DNA of 64,000 nucleotides from Nannochloropsis oceanica (lineage: Eukaryota > Sar > Eustigmatophyceae > Eustigmatales > Monodopsidaceae): NCBI GenBank assembly GCA_004519485.1, contig CP038126.1, forward strand, positions 186,001 through 250,000. The letters run 5' to 3'. The notes under the pieces were generated by a model. It worked only from the letters and a program-made list of their open reading frames with translations. It had not been told where the DNA came from and made no database searches. Positions 20,193 through 32,573 of this stretch are shown here, one piece after another; position 1 is the stretch's first letter, and every line of letters starts with the position of its first letter. Made by a program: the position numbers and the translations under genes.

Positions 20193-22813
20193 ATGGAAAA
20201 CGACGACAGTGGCCACGGTGGCTCCGCGGCCATAATGTCCGACAGCATGTCCTCTCCACCTCCCCCTCCTCCTCCCTCCTTCTCCTCCTCCTCCTCCTGC
20301 TCCACCGCCACAGTCCCCTCCTTTGTCCGCCCATCCACGTCTAACTATCAAGCGAGCCCTATACCGGCACCAGCATCCCCGCCTCCTCCCCCCACTACCA
20401 CCGCGACCTCTTCTTCCTCATCCGCCCCATTCACCTTCTGCGTCGAATGCGAAGACCAGTCAGCCGAAGTAACTTGCTTGGATTGCATGGAAGAATTTTG
20501 CCGTCCCTGTTGGTCGTCCCAACACCGGAAAGGAAAAAGGGCGGCACATTGTACGCAGGCAATCTTGGGGGAAATGATGGCTGCTCCCGAAGTGCCAGAA
20601 GAGCCCGTTGAGGCAGCGCAAGGAGGAAGAGGAGGAGGAGGGGTGAAGGGGGAGGAAGGGGCAGTGGTTGGGATGATGCTGGTAGGGGACGACGAGGAGG
20701 GAGGGGGGGAAGGGTCGGAATCCGTGGCGATGAGCGACGAGGCAGCTGCACCAAGAGCAACCACAGCCGATGCAGCCGCAGACAGAGGTAGCAGCAGCAG
20801 TCGTGAGCAGCATCAAGAGGATGAGGAAGACAAGAACCTCCCTCCTGGGTGGCTTGCGCATTATAATGCCGAAATTTCCCGGCTTCAGGCTAACTACGAA
20901 GAGCGCCCCTGGGCGCGTAAACGCCTGGCCGAGAACGCAGACTATTGTCCGTTACGACTAACGGCAACGGAACGCCGTTTGTTGGGGGTGTTGGAATCGG
21001 CTTTGAACGTCAGCGAGTACACCGACAATGTCGACGCCGTCCGTCGAGGGTCCCGTCCGAACCGAATGGCAGAGGAGGTGGAGCACCTCTTTGCCACCAT
21101 CCTCGGGCTGATTATCTGCGCTGACCCGCCCAAAGGTCGGGACTTGGTGAAGCGGCCCATCGGGCAGAATGGGGATTTTTTCCGAAGCATATTTGAGGTT
21201 GGCCGACGGTACAAAGTGATGAATCCGGACAAATTTCGGGGGGGGTACGGGAAGCTTATGTACATGTTGCAGGACACCCAAGGGCGCGCATTGCAAGATC
21301 GGATCGGGTTTGGGACGTGTGTAAAAGCACTGGAGACGGTGGGGAAGTTGGTAAAGGAGAGGGGGAAGGAAGCGTTCTTGTTGGACCCCAGGGTGGTTTT
21401 TGCGGCGCGAGATGTGACGATGGGGATGAAGGAGGGGAAGGAGGGCGTGAAGCGGGCAGTATGGATGAAGAAACGGGCAGGGAGGGAATTGAAGAAAAGT
21501 TGGGCTTGTCCCGAGTTCACCGAGGAGGAGATCCAGCGGGTGTTGGATTCGATGGCCGATGGAAACAACTATTTGACATTCAACTCCCACCCGGTCAGGA
21601 GAATGTTGTGGCATTTACAGCAGAACTTTGATGCGGATGTAGTCGACGCAGGCTTTAGCCTGGCAATTGGGGGGGGCGGGGGAGGCAGGGTGGGAGGTCG
21701 CGGAGCGTCGTTTCGAAGCGGGATAGGGGAAGGATACGGGTATGGAGGGGGTTATGGGTCGAGTTACTTCCGAGGGGGGGAGGGGGGGGGAGGAGGGGCG
21801 AAACTGTCTCACGACCATGCCACGCACTTTACCTATGTCTGGCAATCCCTGAAGCTGTGGCGGGAAATCATGCAGAACATGTTCCGGTTGTGGTACCTGG
21901 CAGACCAGGATTTACTGGCCCCGTCCACAGCCACTTCCTCCTATATGAACCGGGATTCGTATCATCTGCTCAACACCGGTCAGGGGCTGAATCGGGTGCA
22001 GCACTGCCCGGCAGTGGCGGCGGAGATGCGATCGATTTTGCACAGAGTCCAGCGGGAGTGTGGCTCGTGGGTGGGTCTCTCGGTGGTGCATTTGGGGGAC
22101 CGGGACGTGCCGAACGCGTTGATGTTTATTGATAAGTATACGCAGGTAGGTTGGAAGTGTAACGTCTCTGGGTTTATTTTACGTGAAGTTGTTTGAATTT
22201 ATTGAATCGGTCATCAAGTATATGTATATCTATTCTATTTTTCAGACATTTATCTCACAATTTATTCACCCACTGGTCTGTATCATATTTCTATTCATTT
22301 GTTTGCTACCTTATGTATTACCTTCATCCGCCCGTACATGCTATCTAATTATCCATCCAATCATATTAATGGATTTATATAACTTCTTCCTCCCTCTCTC
22401 CTTGATCCCTGCTCTTTCCCTCCTTCCTGCAGGTCCCTCGCATCCTTTCTCCAATTAATAAAGTCATTGAAGAGTGCCTGGCCGCCGCGCCAGAAAAAGG
22501 CACCCAAGTCGAGGACGAGGATGAGGACATGGAGGAGGGCGAGAAAAATGGATTGAAGGCTGATCATAACCATGCCCTGGCGGCGTATGCGACTGACGTG
22601 TGGGGGGACGGTGAAAATCTGAAGATGCACATCCTGGTGGACTTTTTCAAGCGGGCATTTGACGGGGATGGGGACGACGGAGGGAGTTGTATCGATGGGA
22701 GATTGACTAGTGCGTGGAATTGGTGTTCCAAGATAGCTTCAAAACCGTACTATCACGCGTTTTTGCTGGCGGGCTTCAGCGGGTTCAATGGGGAGTGGGG
22801 GAAGGAGGGCTAG
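20193..22813 (+). CDS. B-box zinc finger / UPF0652 (DUF2009) protein
   Basis: Exons 20193-22145 and 22433-22813 join in phase 0 (777 aa). Residues 83-120 form a B-box type zinc site (CVEC, CLDC, FCRPCW, then the His/Cys pair in HRKGKRAAHC). From about residue 225 the UPF0652 domain is recognisable: CPLRLTATERRLLGVLESAL, NVSEYTDNVD, FFRSIFEVGRRYKVMNPDKF, YGKLMYMLQDTQ, ADGNNYLTFNSHPVRRMLW, SLVVWQSLKLW-like LKLWREIMQNM, and after the intron VPRILSPINKVIEECL. The family is widespread in eukaryotes but its biochemical role is unknown. An insertion of Gly, Tyr and Ser around residues 495-535 is lineage-specific low complexity. The intron is AT-rich, unlike most here. Confidence 0.85.
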
Positions 22814-23385
22814 GCAATGGATTGGTAAGAGGGGGATTAGGTGATGTATTAGAACAATGGGAATAGACGACGTATTTAATATTGGGCTGTCGGCCTTTTT
22901 AAGGCGGTAGGGGGGGGGGAGGAGGAATAGCAAACGTATAGGAAGAAGCACAGAAGGAAAAGGATTAGACAGTCGAAATAAAATCTTGCTGCATCAGGGG
23001 GAATAGGATATGAAGGAGAAGAAAGGAGAAAGAGGATGTCGATGAGAAGGACACACGCACACACAAATAACAACAACGAATGAAGGGGGGGGGGGACAGC
23101 AAGGCGACAAGTCTTTGACTTTCCTGCTGTTGTAATCGCTACTGCTGCTATTGTTGCTAGAGCTGCTGATGCTACTACGGCGGCTGCGGCAGTGCCTTTC
23201 TTCATCGATCTTTTACTTTCCTATTTGTAAGAGCAACTCTTCTTCTGCTATTTCATCTTCTTTCCCTTTTTCTCCTTTTCCATCACATTATTATCTTCTG
23301 TTCTTTCCTATACATCCGCGCAAACCCCCCTATTGTCCCACATCGGGCCAGTCCTAACTCCCTCCCTCCATCCCTCCCTTCATCC
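22814..23385. other. Tail-to-tail intergenic region
   Basis: About 570 bases between the stop of the UPF0652 gene and the stop of the CUE-domain gene. It contains G runs (22910-22921, 23086-23094), CTG-rich segments and no recognisable gene. Confidence 0.5.
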
Positions 23386-24775
23386 TCACACCATCCTCCT
23401 CGACTCTTCCAGGGATGAGGAAGAGAAAACCACCTCGTCCCCATTCCCCCCCCTGACCAGCCCCACTCCTCCGCCTGTGCCCTGCTGCGGTTGCTGCTGC
23501 CGCTGCTGCTGCTCCTGCCCCCCCACCACTGGCACTCCTCCTCCGCCCCCTGCACTATGTCCTCCTCCTCCTCCTCCACATTGTTGCTGTGTCACTCCCA
23601 ATGGCATCCGCCTGTGCTGCTGCTGCTGCTGCTGCTGCTCGTATGGATGGAACAGCACTACCTCGTCATCCTCCACCCCCTCTTCCACCCCCCCCATCTC
23701 CGCCAGAGGCACATGACCCCTCCTTCCATCCCTCCCTCTGTCTTTACTTTTTAAAAAACGGGCATAGAGATCCTTCACTCTCTTCTTCATGGTGTCTCCT
23801 ACTTCCTCCATTCCCTTCTTCAGATTTGCAAAGCCTTCCTCGGCCCCCGCTGGCAAGAAAGATGGCGAAGGAGAGGAGGCAGAAGGGCGTCGTCTTTGTG
23901 CGGCCGTGGGAGCCGGGTATCCAGCTGATGAAGGACGGTAGAGATGTCCTCCTTCCTGCCGCTGCTGCCGCTGCTGCCGCTGCTGCTGCTGCTGCTGCTG
24001 GGCAATCACATCGTCTTCCTGCTGGAGCATTCGCGCTAGTTGCTCATCCATCAAAAGCTGCTGGTGAGGAGAGCGGGGAAGGGAGGAAGGGGTGGTCGCG
24101 CGACGGGCATTGTGACCTGGGACGCGGAGAAAGTCGTCAGGCAAAGTGGTGGGGCGGCCACGGGGAAGATTGGAGGGAGGAAGGAAATCATGGGAGGGGT
24201 AATTGCGGGTTGAAGAGGCGGAGGCGGCCGACGAAGAGATGGAGGGGGAGGGAGAGGAGGAGGAAGAGGGGGGAGGGCCATTCATTTCCATGCTGAGGCG
24301 GCGAGCCATGGCTTCGTCTGATTCTCCCCCCGACGGCGGCGGCTGCGGCTGCTGCTGTTGACCAAGTAAAGGGGAGGGGGAGGGGCCGACTGAGGGAGGT
24401 GGAGATGGCGTGTTGAGGAGGACCTCGATTGTCCGCTCCATGTTCCATTGATTGTCAGACAGGAGCTGGCCTGTTTTTGTGTTGATGGATAGATAGGGGT
24501 CAGGGAGTAGGGCGGCATGGGGTGTGAGAATGTCAGAGGAGGGCGGGGTTTCCATGTTCGCATCATGCGCTCTCCGCTAATAACCCAAGCGCAGCTCACA
24601 TTTTTAAAAATGTGTTCTAAGGGATCAATCACGCTCTATTGTCCCTTCGCCCCCACAAGAACCTCCTCGCCCTGTCCTTACCCAAGGCCGCGGCACTCAA
24701 CCCTCTCTCAGGGAACATGCTTTGTAACGTCTGAATGGCATCGTCAAAGGAAATGCTCGCCGCCGGAGGTTGTTG

Positions 24776-24827
<52 letters not shown>

Positions 24828-24838
24828 GGGGTGCTCAT
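23386..24838 (-). CDS. CUE-domain protein with N-terminal polyglutamine
   Basis: Exons 24838-24682 and 24470-23386 join in phase 1 (413 aa). After MSTP come 19 Gln, then a CUE-type ubiquitin-binding fold split by the intron: FDDAIQTLQSMFPERGLSA before it and QLLSDNQWNMERTIEVLLN after it. The MFP and terminal LL motifs used by CUE domains for ubiquitin contact are both present. The rest is low complexity (Pro, Ser, Gln, Gly) with a charged helical segment near residues 240-290 (FANLKKGMEEVGDTMKKRVK). Ubiquitin-linked sorting or degradation is the likely field; the partner is unknown. Confidence 0.75.
24770..24826. repeat. CAG/CAA trinucleotide repeat (19 Gln codons)
   Basis: Nineteen consecutive Gln codons on the minus strand: 14 CAG followed by 5 CAA, at the start of the CUE-domain protein. 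The uninterrupted CAG block is likely length-polymorphic. Confidence 0.9.
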
Positions 24839-27255
24839 GGTTTATTATTTTGTAAGACAGGGAGATAGAACCGCTTCCCTTGCTAATGCTTCTGCGTTCA
24901 AGAGCAGGAGACAGGAGCACGGAGGCAAGTGTCTGTCGATGCTTCGTCTCGCAGCTGGAAACACCACGTGAGGACGGGTAAAGACGGCGCTTGGAGAGAT
25001 TTGTGCTCCTATATTGTGTACAAGTTCGTATGGCGGGCGTGAGATGAACCTGGCCGCAGCACTTGCATTGCTTCTTGGGGATTCACGCATCATCATTCGG
25101 TCTTCGTCACACTTGAACACCGAATTGCACCTTTGCCAGGAGGTTGACATTCATTGCCCAGTAACACTTTCAATATCATAGATGTGTAGTCCCATTTCGC
25201 ACCCATAAGTCAATGCCCTCGCAGCACTTCTGGCTACACTTTTACAGTGGGAGGAGCAATGAGCAGGAAATGGTTTGTAGGGCCATGACAGTCGGCCGCG
25301 GGGAACTGTGGAAGGCGCATTGCAGACACTGAAACCCTCCATTGAACGTGTTGATGTTCATGATTGTGACGTATTAGATGAGGGCTTTGTAAAACTCATT
25401 TTCCTTTTCAGTTCATGCTCCGTTCGATAGAAAGTCATTCGTTGTTTTGGCTATTCCCTTACCTCCCAACAAGTTTCAAGCTAGTTCGGTGTGAGAGGCT
25501 GCAAGGCCCGGCCTTGATATTATTTACGCCGAGGCTATTTGCTTGGAATACATGACACGCAAACAAATTTCAATTTGTAGAGACTCTCCATGATATGCTA
25601 CCTGATGAATTTAAAGCGAACCTCTTGTACGGTACAGTGCATGGTGTGTGTGGCTAACAGTTCGCATCTTTGAGAGCGGCCTTCTTAAAGGCATGGTAAC
25701 GTTTCGCGTCCACAGAATATGTGTAGAAATCGGATAGAAACTTTTGATAGAATGTGGCCAAAAAGATACGTCTCCGGAAGTGGTGCGCTCGAGGCCCGCC
25801 TTATTTAGCCGCCGCTATCTCTGGGTCGATATGTTGTTTTGAACCCCCCAGCCTCCGCCAGTCTTTTTGATTTTGCTCCAGCTCACTTATTTTTGATCAT
25901 TTTGACGGCGACATCTGCGACCTACAACTATGGGTACAACTACAGCCAATGGGAAAATCTTATTTTTGTTTGGTGGGAGTAGCTTGGTTCGGGCAAATCG
26001 CCTTCGAAAGCTCTCGCATTTCCTGCTGATCACAAGAGAGTCATAGAGTAAAAATGTTGAGTAAACCCTCATTCAATTCCTTGATCTTCATCTGTTTGTC
26101 CTTTTGGCTGATGGCGGCGTATTAGTCATTTAGATCTTTTCTGACGTAGCTATCCTACAAACCTAGAAGTATCGAATGCAACCTTACGTCACAGGATTAC
26201 ATACGAGGGCAAGTCTTCCGACAATAAAATGTTGCCTATACTCATTAAGGGACTTTGACAACTTTTTTACCCGTAAAAAAATCTCGAACGGCCAAACAGG
26301 GCCAGGAGGAGGGGGGGTGGGAAGGAGGTCAGCGGGGAGGCAACACATACAGTGTCCGCATCACCTGCCGCGGTTGACTGTATCGGAGATCGCGTAGTCC
26401 TGTACACCTGCAGAATGTTACGTGCCCCTTGGCCGTCCCGAGATACGAACTGTTCACAGGTCTCACACCCACAAAGTCCTCGGATGGCCGGCACGTAACC
26501 TCCTCCTCCTCCTCCTCCTCCTCCTCCTCCTCCTCTTCCTCCTCTTCCTCCTCTTCCTGCTGCTACTGCTGCTTCTGCTGCTGCTATTCCTACCCCTACA
26601 CCTACTGCTACTGCTCCTCCTCCTCGTCCTGGTCATTTTAGCGCCGTATATTCACATAAATGACCATGGAGAAGACCTGACAGCAAGGGAGAGACGGACC
26701 ACGCGGGGGCGATCTCGCACTTATATAAATAAATCGAAAATAGCTGGACCAAGCTGGTCGGCAGTATATGATGGATAAATTTAAGACAAAGTGCACCAAA
26801 TGGATTTCGGTCAGGAGGGCCTGTCGAGATGGGCCGTCAGGTGCTCGCCCGAGGAAAGGTACTGGGCAGCTCATTCGTACACATTCCTTTTCACCACCGA
26901 AATACTCGGCCTCTGGCTCCTTAAAGACTCCTTCACACTCAGGGGGTGTGGACTGCTTCTGTGCCACTGTATGGGAACTGTTGCCTTTATGTGAGTTGGC
27001 TGGCTTGACCCATGCCCCTTCCGCCTCAATCGTGGCGAAGAGCACATGGTATGGCGGCATCATCATGAGCTTGAATCAAGTGAGATTCCCGTGCCCAATA
27101 CGAAAGCCACACACCCACACACCGTCACAAATACAGAAAGCATGAGCAGAGCAGAGATTCATGTGTCATGCCCTCCACCTGCTCTTTGCCCGGTCCCGCC
27201 ACCTAATCCACGTAACCGACGCGCGCCCACAACGCGGCGGCAACGCCCTGTCGTC
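24839..27255. other. Gene-poor gap with a decayed nuclease fragment
   Basis: The largest gap between identified genes. Base composition from about 25000 to 26250 is more balanced and less repetitive than elsewhere. Only short frames occur; those at 25151-25342 (-) and 26638-27066 (-, 142 codons, balanced composition) match nothing I know. A CTC/CTG repeat lies at 26500-26630. The one recognisable piece is the Fanzor/TnpB-like C-terminal motif near 26411-26479. Confidence 0.5.
26384..26494 (-). mobile_element. Fragment resembling the C-terminal Zn/RuvC end of a Fanzor/TnpB nuclease
   Basis: The minus strand codes RGLCGCETCEQFVSRDGQG followed by ARNIL (26411-26479). This reproduces the end of TnpB/IS605-OrfB and its eukaryotic relative Fanzor: a CxxC half of the zinc ribbon, then an R-D-x-x-x-A-R-N-I motif carrying the last RuvC Asp. 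No further nuclease domain could be recognised on either side, and a GGA repeat lies just upstream, so this is a remnant of a once longer element. Chance resemblance of such a short motif cannot be excluded. Confidence 0.4.
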
Positions 27256-28906
27256 ATGTCCAACCCCCTGCTCCTGCTCCTTGCCGCCGGCATCACCGCC
27301 TCCAGCACCACATACGCTTTCATTTTTCCCCGAGTCCCCAACAATGCTTACCCAAAAAGAGATGGATACTGTGACATCGGCGGCTGCAGCAGCAGCACCA
27401 GCATCCTAGTGGGCATATCATCGCCGCAGCCTTCGCACCGCAGCAAAGGCGCCTGTCACGCAGCCCGCCTCGGCTCGCTTTCCCACGCCATGGGCAAGGC
27501 CAGGAAAAGGCTGTACATCAAGTTTCGAGTCAACGTATTGAAGAAATTCTCTCTTACCGCTCTGCGAGGTGGCCGTGGTCGCCTAGGCCGAGCAGGCATC
27601 CCACACGACGAGGTCACCTTTCGTCGCCGCGGGCCCGACCGCGAACTCACCAGCATTCCGCAAGCTGAGCGATACAGTAGCGGAGACTGGCTCCACAATA
27701 TTTATAATTTGCCAGGTATAGTCTTGTTCACTCTATTCTTCCATTTAATCTCTGCTTTCTTACCTCCTGCTCTCCGCAGCCGTTCACTCACACCTCCCCC
27801 CCTACGTACCTCACTTTCTCCCTTTTTTCCCAAGGCTCACAAGTCTTCCAACGAATCAAGGGCGTTATTATCCTAAACATGATTTGGGCGTTGCTTGTCA
27901 CTGCTGTGGGGACCTATTTGAACTTGCAAGCGATTCCGTCAAAGGTTCACACGCTCCTAGGGAGTTCTCTGGGGTTGTTGCTTGTATTTCGGACCAATGC
28001 GTCTTATGCCCGGTATTGGGAAGGCAGGGCATTATGGGAAAAACTGCACAGTAAAACAAGGGACTTAGCGAGGATGATAAGTGTGTATGAAGATTGTTTG
28101 AGTACGGAGAAAGTCACTTCAGTCGCGCGATTAATTTGCGCGTACCCGCTTGTGCTACGGGAGCACTTGACAGGGGAAACACATAAGTCGGATCTGATTC
28201 GCTTGTTGGGTCCTGCGCTCAGTGATACGATGGACTGCAGTGTCAATAAACCCTTGTGGGTTTGTAACAGGCTGGCGCTCCTCTTTCGTGGGGTCCCGGA
28301 GAGCATTAATTTCTCGTCGCGCGAACGCTTAGTCTTAATAGGACTCGTAAACGATCTAAGCAGTATCATCGGTTCCTGTGAACGCCTGGTCCAGACACCT
28401 GTTCCCCTCTCGTACGCGCGACATACCTCGCGTTTTCTTACGCTGTACCTGTGGTCGTTACCCATGGTCCTAGTCTCGGACCTTGCGCCGGTTTCCCTTG
28501 TATTGGTCACAGGGTTATGTACTTGGGCGCTTTTCGGCATCCTGGAGATTGGCCTGTTGATAGAAGATCCGTTTCAACGCGTCCTTAAAACGAGCTGGAC
28601 AGGTGTCATAGCCGAGACTGTCATGTAAGTACAGGAGAAAGGCACGGAAGGAAGGTGGGAAGAAAGATTAGTATTTTGTTCTTATTTTGTTGGGCTTTAC
28701 GCATGTATTCCATTCTCTTCACTCACTTGCCTTATATCTCCCACTTCAATTTATCATTACTCAGGCGTGACGTGCAATGGAATATCGCTGAAAACAGAGG
28801 GAGTAGTAGCGGGGCCTCAAGTCGCGAACCTCCCTATTCTGCAGGGACCGCTGCAACGACAGCAGCGGCATCAGCAGTAGCAGCAGCCAGATTTAATGGG
28901 ATGTAG
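27256..28906 (+). CDS. Bestrophin-like (RFP-TM) chloride channel, predicted plastid
   Basis: Exons 27256-27715, 27835-28624 and 28765-28906 join in phase (463 aa). The domain is of the bestrophin/VCCN1 class: DWLHNIYNLPGSQVFQRIKG, then NMIWALLVTAVGTYLNLQAI, the conserved SLGLLLVFRTNASYARYWEG, and late hydrophobic segments LYLWSLPMVLVSDLAPVSL and WALFGILEIGLLIEDPFQ. VCCN1 proteins carry chloride across the thylakoid membrane and tune proton motive force. The N terminus MSNPLLLLLAAGITASSTTYAFIFP is a signal peptide ending in an AF motif with Phe after the cut, the mark of import into a secondary plastid; a basic region follows. Which plastid membrane it occupies is not visible. The first ATG of this leader fixes the start. 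Confidence 0.82.
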
Positions 28907-29342
28907 CTTTCGTTATTGTGAAGGGGGAGGGAGGGAGGGTGGGCCGCAGACAAAAAGAAATGAATGATGTCAAATAAAACAATGACTGTGAGACATTTTC
29001 GGGCAGTTGGCTGACATAGTACATGAGGCGGGAGTGGTAGAGAAAGAAATATGACGTGAACAACTAAGAACTGAGCTGATAGAAAATAGAGAGGGATATA
29101 CAAAAATAGCCATTAACGACACACTTACATTATGACGATTTTGAAAAGAAAAGCAATTACTGGTGAACGAGAGAATAACCAGATGAGAGAGAGAGAAGTG
29201 ATTAAACATCCTTAAATGCTTTCCGGATGCCTTCCCGTCGAATGTTATTATCGCTTGCAGATTTCGTACTTTCATCTAATCGTTTTTTTCTCAAAATTCC
29301 CTGACTTCCTTATTCTCTGCCCCCTTCCATCCCCGCATCCTC
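28907..29342. other. Tail-to-tail intergenic region
   Basis: 436 bases between the bestrophin-like stop and the stop of the pseudouridine synthase gene. Moderately AT-rich; no gene or repeat stands out. Confidence 0.5.
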
Positions 29343-32300
29343 TCAAAGCTCTGGCAGCAAACCCTGCGCCCATGTCGGGGGCTGCGTTTCGAATTTCCAG
29401 CTCCTGCCCTCATATTTCCAAGCATGCAAGCATATTCCCTTGTGGTGCAACTGCTCTTCCTTAAACATCACCTCGTCGCCATGATAACAATAAGGACAAA
29501 GCCTTTCAATACGTTCCTCTTCCGTCTCTGCCTCGCGCCCCTTTCCCTTTCCTTCCCTCCCTTCCTTGTCTTCCATGGCTGGAAGCGATTCAAATATCTT
29601 CACACGCGCTTTCTCTCCACCACCCTCACCTCCTCCTCCTCCTCCTCCTCCTCCTCCTCCTCCTCCTCCTCCCCCTTCTTCTTTTCCTTCTTCCCCTCTT
29701 TTACCTCCCCACCTCTTTCGAAACGCATTTACCTCCTCATTGAGCCCATAATTCGGATCATTCACTATGGGGAAACCTAACCATTGCAGATGACATCGAA
29801 TCTGGTGTGTTCTTCCTGTGATGGGCCTACATAAGACCAACGTCCTCCCCCTCGATCGCAATCTCCCTCCACCCCTCGCCCCCTCCTCACTATCACCACT
29901 ATTCCTTCTCTCTCTCACTTCTTCTTTCGTTCCTTTCATATCAACAACACCACCAATCCCTCCATTCTTTTGTTTCTCAATTTCTATCTCTTCGCCAACA
30001 TCTGCACCATCACCTCTTTCTCCCTCCATCCTTCCTGTCATCGCTCCTCCCTCGTCCTCTTCCTTCTCATTCTCCTCAAAGTATCCCAACACTTTAAACA
30101 AGGTCTGCGAGTGCTTCCCTTCCTCGCTGCAGGTGTACCGGGCGTCGCGATAGGAGATACAAAAAATGCCTGCTTCGACAGATAGGGAGCCGTCAGATTG
30201 TAGACGGACACGTGAAGGCGCTGCGGTTGCTGCTGCTCCTCTTTCTTCTACAGTGACAGCAGGAGCAGTAATAGTAGTAGTTGCAGCAGCTGTAGAAGAA
30301 GGAGGAGGAGGAGGCTGAGAAGGCGGAGGAGGTGGGTTTACTGGTGCTGCTGCTGCTGGAGCCGTTGCTCCTTCTGGTATAGCTCCTGCTGGTGATATTT
30401 CTGCTTCCGCGGCTGCTGCAGCTCCTTCTCCCGTTCCTGGTAGTGCAGCAATATTGTCGTCGCGAAAAGTGGGGCAGGAAGGGAAGGAGGTGTCATGGTT
30501 TCCGTCTTTCCCCTTGCTGACATGCTGTTGCTGAAGCCTAATTAATCGCTTTTCTCTCTTCTCTTGCTTTTTCCTCTTCTTCAAAGCTTTGCGATCTCCG
30601 GACCTTCCTCCTCCCATTCCTTCCTTTCCCTCCTCATTTTCTTCAACGTCATCCTCCTCCTCCTCGGCCTTGCCATTGCATTTCCCCCCACTCCTCCCTT
30701 CCTCAACCTCTTCCATCCCCTCCCCCTCCACCATCGCCTCCTTACACCAATCATCGAACAGCACCTCCTCCCCCCTTTCCTCTCCCCCTCCTTCCCTATC
30801 ACTTACGCCTCTCATGTCTCCCTCGACCAAGGCCAGGTAGTATTTTTTGGTCTGCCCTCCTCTCAGCTCCTGGGAGAGTTCATTTGCCTTATGGGAGGAT
30901 TTGGCTAGTATTAGGAGACCGGAGGTAAGCCGATCAAGGCGGTAAATAAGAAAGAGCTTTTCCTCGTCCTTTTTAATTTGTTGTTGCCTCTGATGAAAGG
31001 AAATGTGATGCTCCTGGGGCTCTTTTTCCGACTGTGATGCGAGGGTAAAAGTATGCTCTTCCGCGAGGCCTCCCTCCCGTCGTCGTCGTCCTCCTCCTCC
31101 TCCTCCTTCATATTTTTCTTCATTTTGAGCCACTGCTGGCATGGAGTCCTCACCCATTCCTCTTTCTCCTCCATCTCTCCCTAATCCTTGTCCCGCATGT
31201 CGCCGTTCCTCGGCCAGGATCGAGAGAAGGGAGTTATGCCTATATGCCCCACAAGGATGGATGGGGATGGTCGGGGGCTTGTCTACCACGAGCAGCTCGT
31301 CGTTCTCAAATACAGCATGGACCTGCAGGAGAAAGGAAAGAAGGAAGTGATTACTCCACGTGGGTGAATGGGGATGGTTGGCGGTATATACGTTCCTTAG
31401 GTTTCTTTATTTTGAATCACAGAGAGGGCCTGAAAAGACGGAAAGAGAGTGGGAGGGAAGTAGGACGGATGAAAAAAAGGGGGAGGCAACACGAGTTTTA
31501 TCTCAACATTATCAAAAGCACACCACTCTTTCTTTCCCATCTTTCCACACAACCCTTTCTCCCTCCACTGCTCACCTTCTCGCCCAATACAGGGGGTTCG
31601 TGCCGGTGGCATTTGTGTAAAATCAAATCATTATTTTTCAGTAAATAAGATGGCAAGACTTTCTCTCCATTCACAGTTATGGTACCGGCCTGGATACTGC
31701 TGGCATAGTACTGAGGATTGTACGTTCGAAATTCCTGATGAAGGAAGGGGGGGATGGAAGGGAGAACATTACGTGAGAAGGGAAAAAGAGAGGGAGGAGG
31801 GGGCAATGCACACCTCACATATGACTGAGAAGACAGGAAGTGGGTATGCAGAGGGTCCCCTTTCCTGTTGCATTCTTACTTTCTGGAAGACCTCCGAAAT
31901 CGACCGCCCCCACCACCGGCCCTTGGCCCGAGCATAAAAGGAGTAGACGTAAGGTTTAACGTGCCGTAGACCATCCTTAATCTCATACTCTATCATCGGC
32001 TCCGGTGGGGCATTTTGCCCATTGCTGGGACGAAAACGCTTGCGGGATTGCTGCTGCTGATGCTGTAAATGCTGCTGCTTTTTCTTCTTCTCTTTCTCGT
32101 GTTGTGACTGTTGGTGCTGCTTGGGGTGGTGTTGGGAAGAGGACTGGGGCGGCTGCTGCTCGTGGAGCTCTCCGACAGGCTCTGCGAGAAGCTGGGCAGG
32201 AGTAAAAGCGGCGGCCGACATGGGCGGGTCGACTTCCATAGCGTCGCTGTCGTCGCCGTTCCGGTGCTGGCTGTCTTGTGAATACATGCGAGGATGATGG

Positions 32301-32350
32301 GAATGAGTGTGGGGTGGAAATGCTTCAGTGTAGCAGCTGGGGCTCAACAT
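29343..32350 (-). CDS. RluA-family RNA pseudouridine synthase (RPUSD2/PUS9 type)
   Basis: Exons 32350-31880, 31734-31576 and 31322-29343 join in phase 0 (869 aa). The order matches the RPUSD2/yeast PUS9 branch: [20 protein letters not shown] and [15 protein letters not shown], an S4-like part ([18 protein letters not shown]), [24 protein letters not shown], the catalytic motif [13 protein letters not shown] with its Asp, then [20 protein letters not shown]. The C terminus [10 protein letters not shown] and [11 protein letters not shown] has the zinc-type Cys/His pattern of this branch. PUS9 proteins modify U32 of tRNAs and RPUSD2 also modifies mRNA. Large Glu/Gly-rich insertions split the catalytic domain. 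ATG 32287 is an alternative start; the N-terminal Gln/His-rich region has no targeting signal. Confidence 0.85.
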
Positions 32351-32573
32351 CGCCAACAGCAAGCTACGTTGCGTAGTTGCGTCATGCGCCTTCTCATGGT
32401 CTCATTTTGTCTCTCCCTGCGTATATTGGAGCACCAGACTTCATTCCAGACGCTGGATATAGTTGTATTGACTTGGTGTGGAATTCAGATATCCATTCCC
32501 TGAAGTTCTTGTGGCATAATTATTGCGCTATCCTCTCATCTAACCTCCCCCTCATATCAGAGTAGCTTCCACC
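32351..32573. promoter_or_regulatory. Short divergent intergenic region, candidate bidirectional promoter
   Basis: 223 bases separate the start codons of the pseudouridine synthase (-) and the PLP enzyme (+), the tightest head-to-head pair in the window. No TATA-like element close to either start is evident to me. Confidence 0.4.

Noticed and set aside
20942-21614. Two long minus-strand frames within the UPF0652 gene
   Set aside because: Antisense to a conserved domain; expected shadows of its codon bias.
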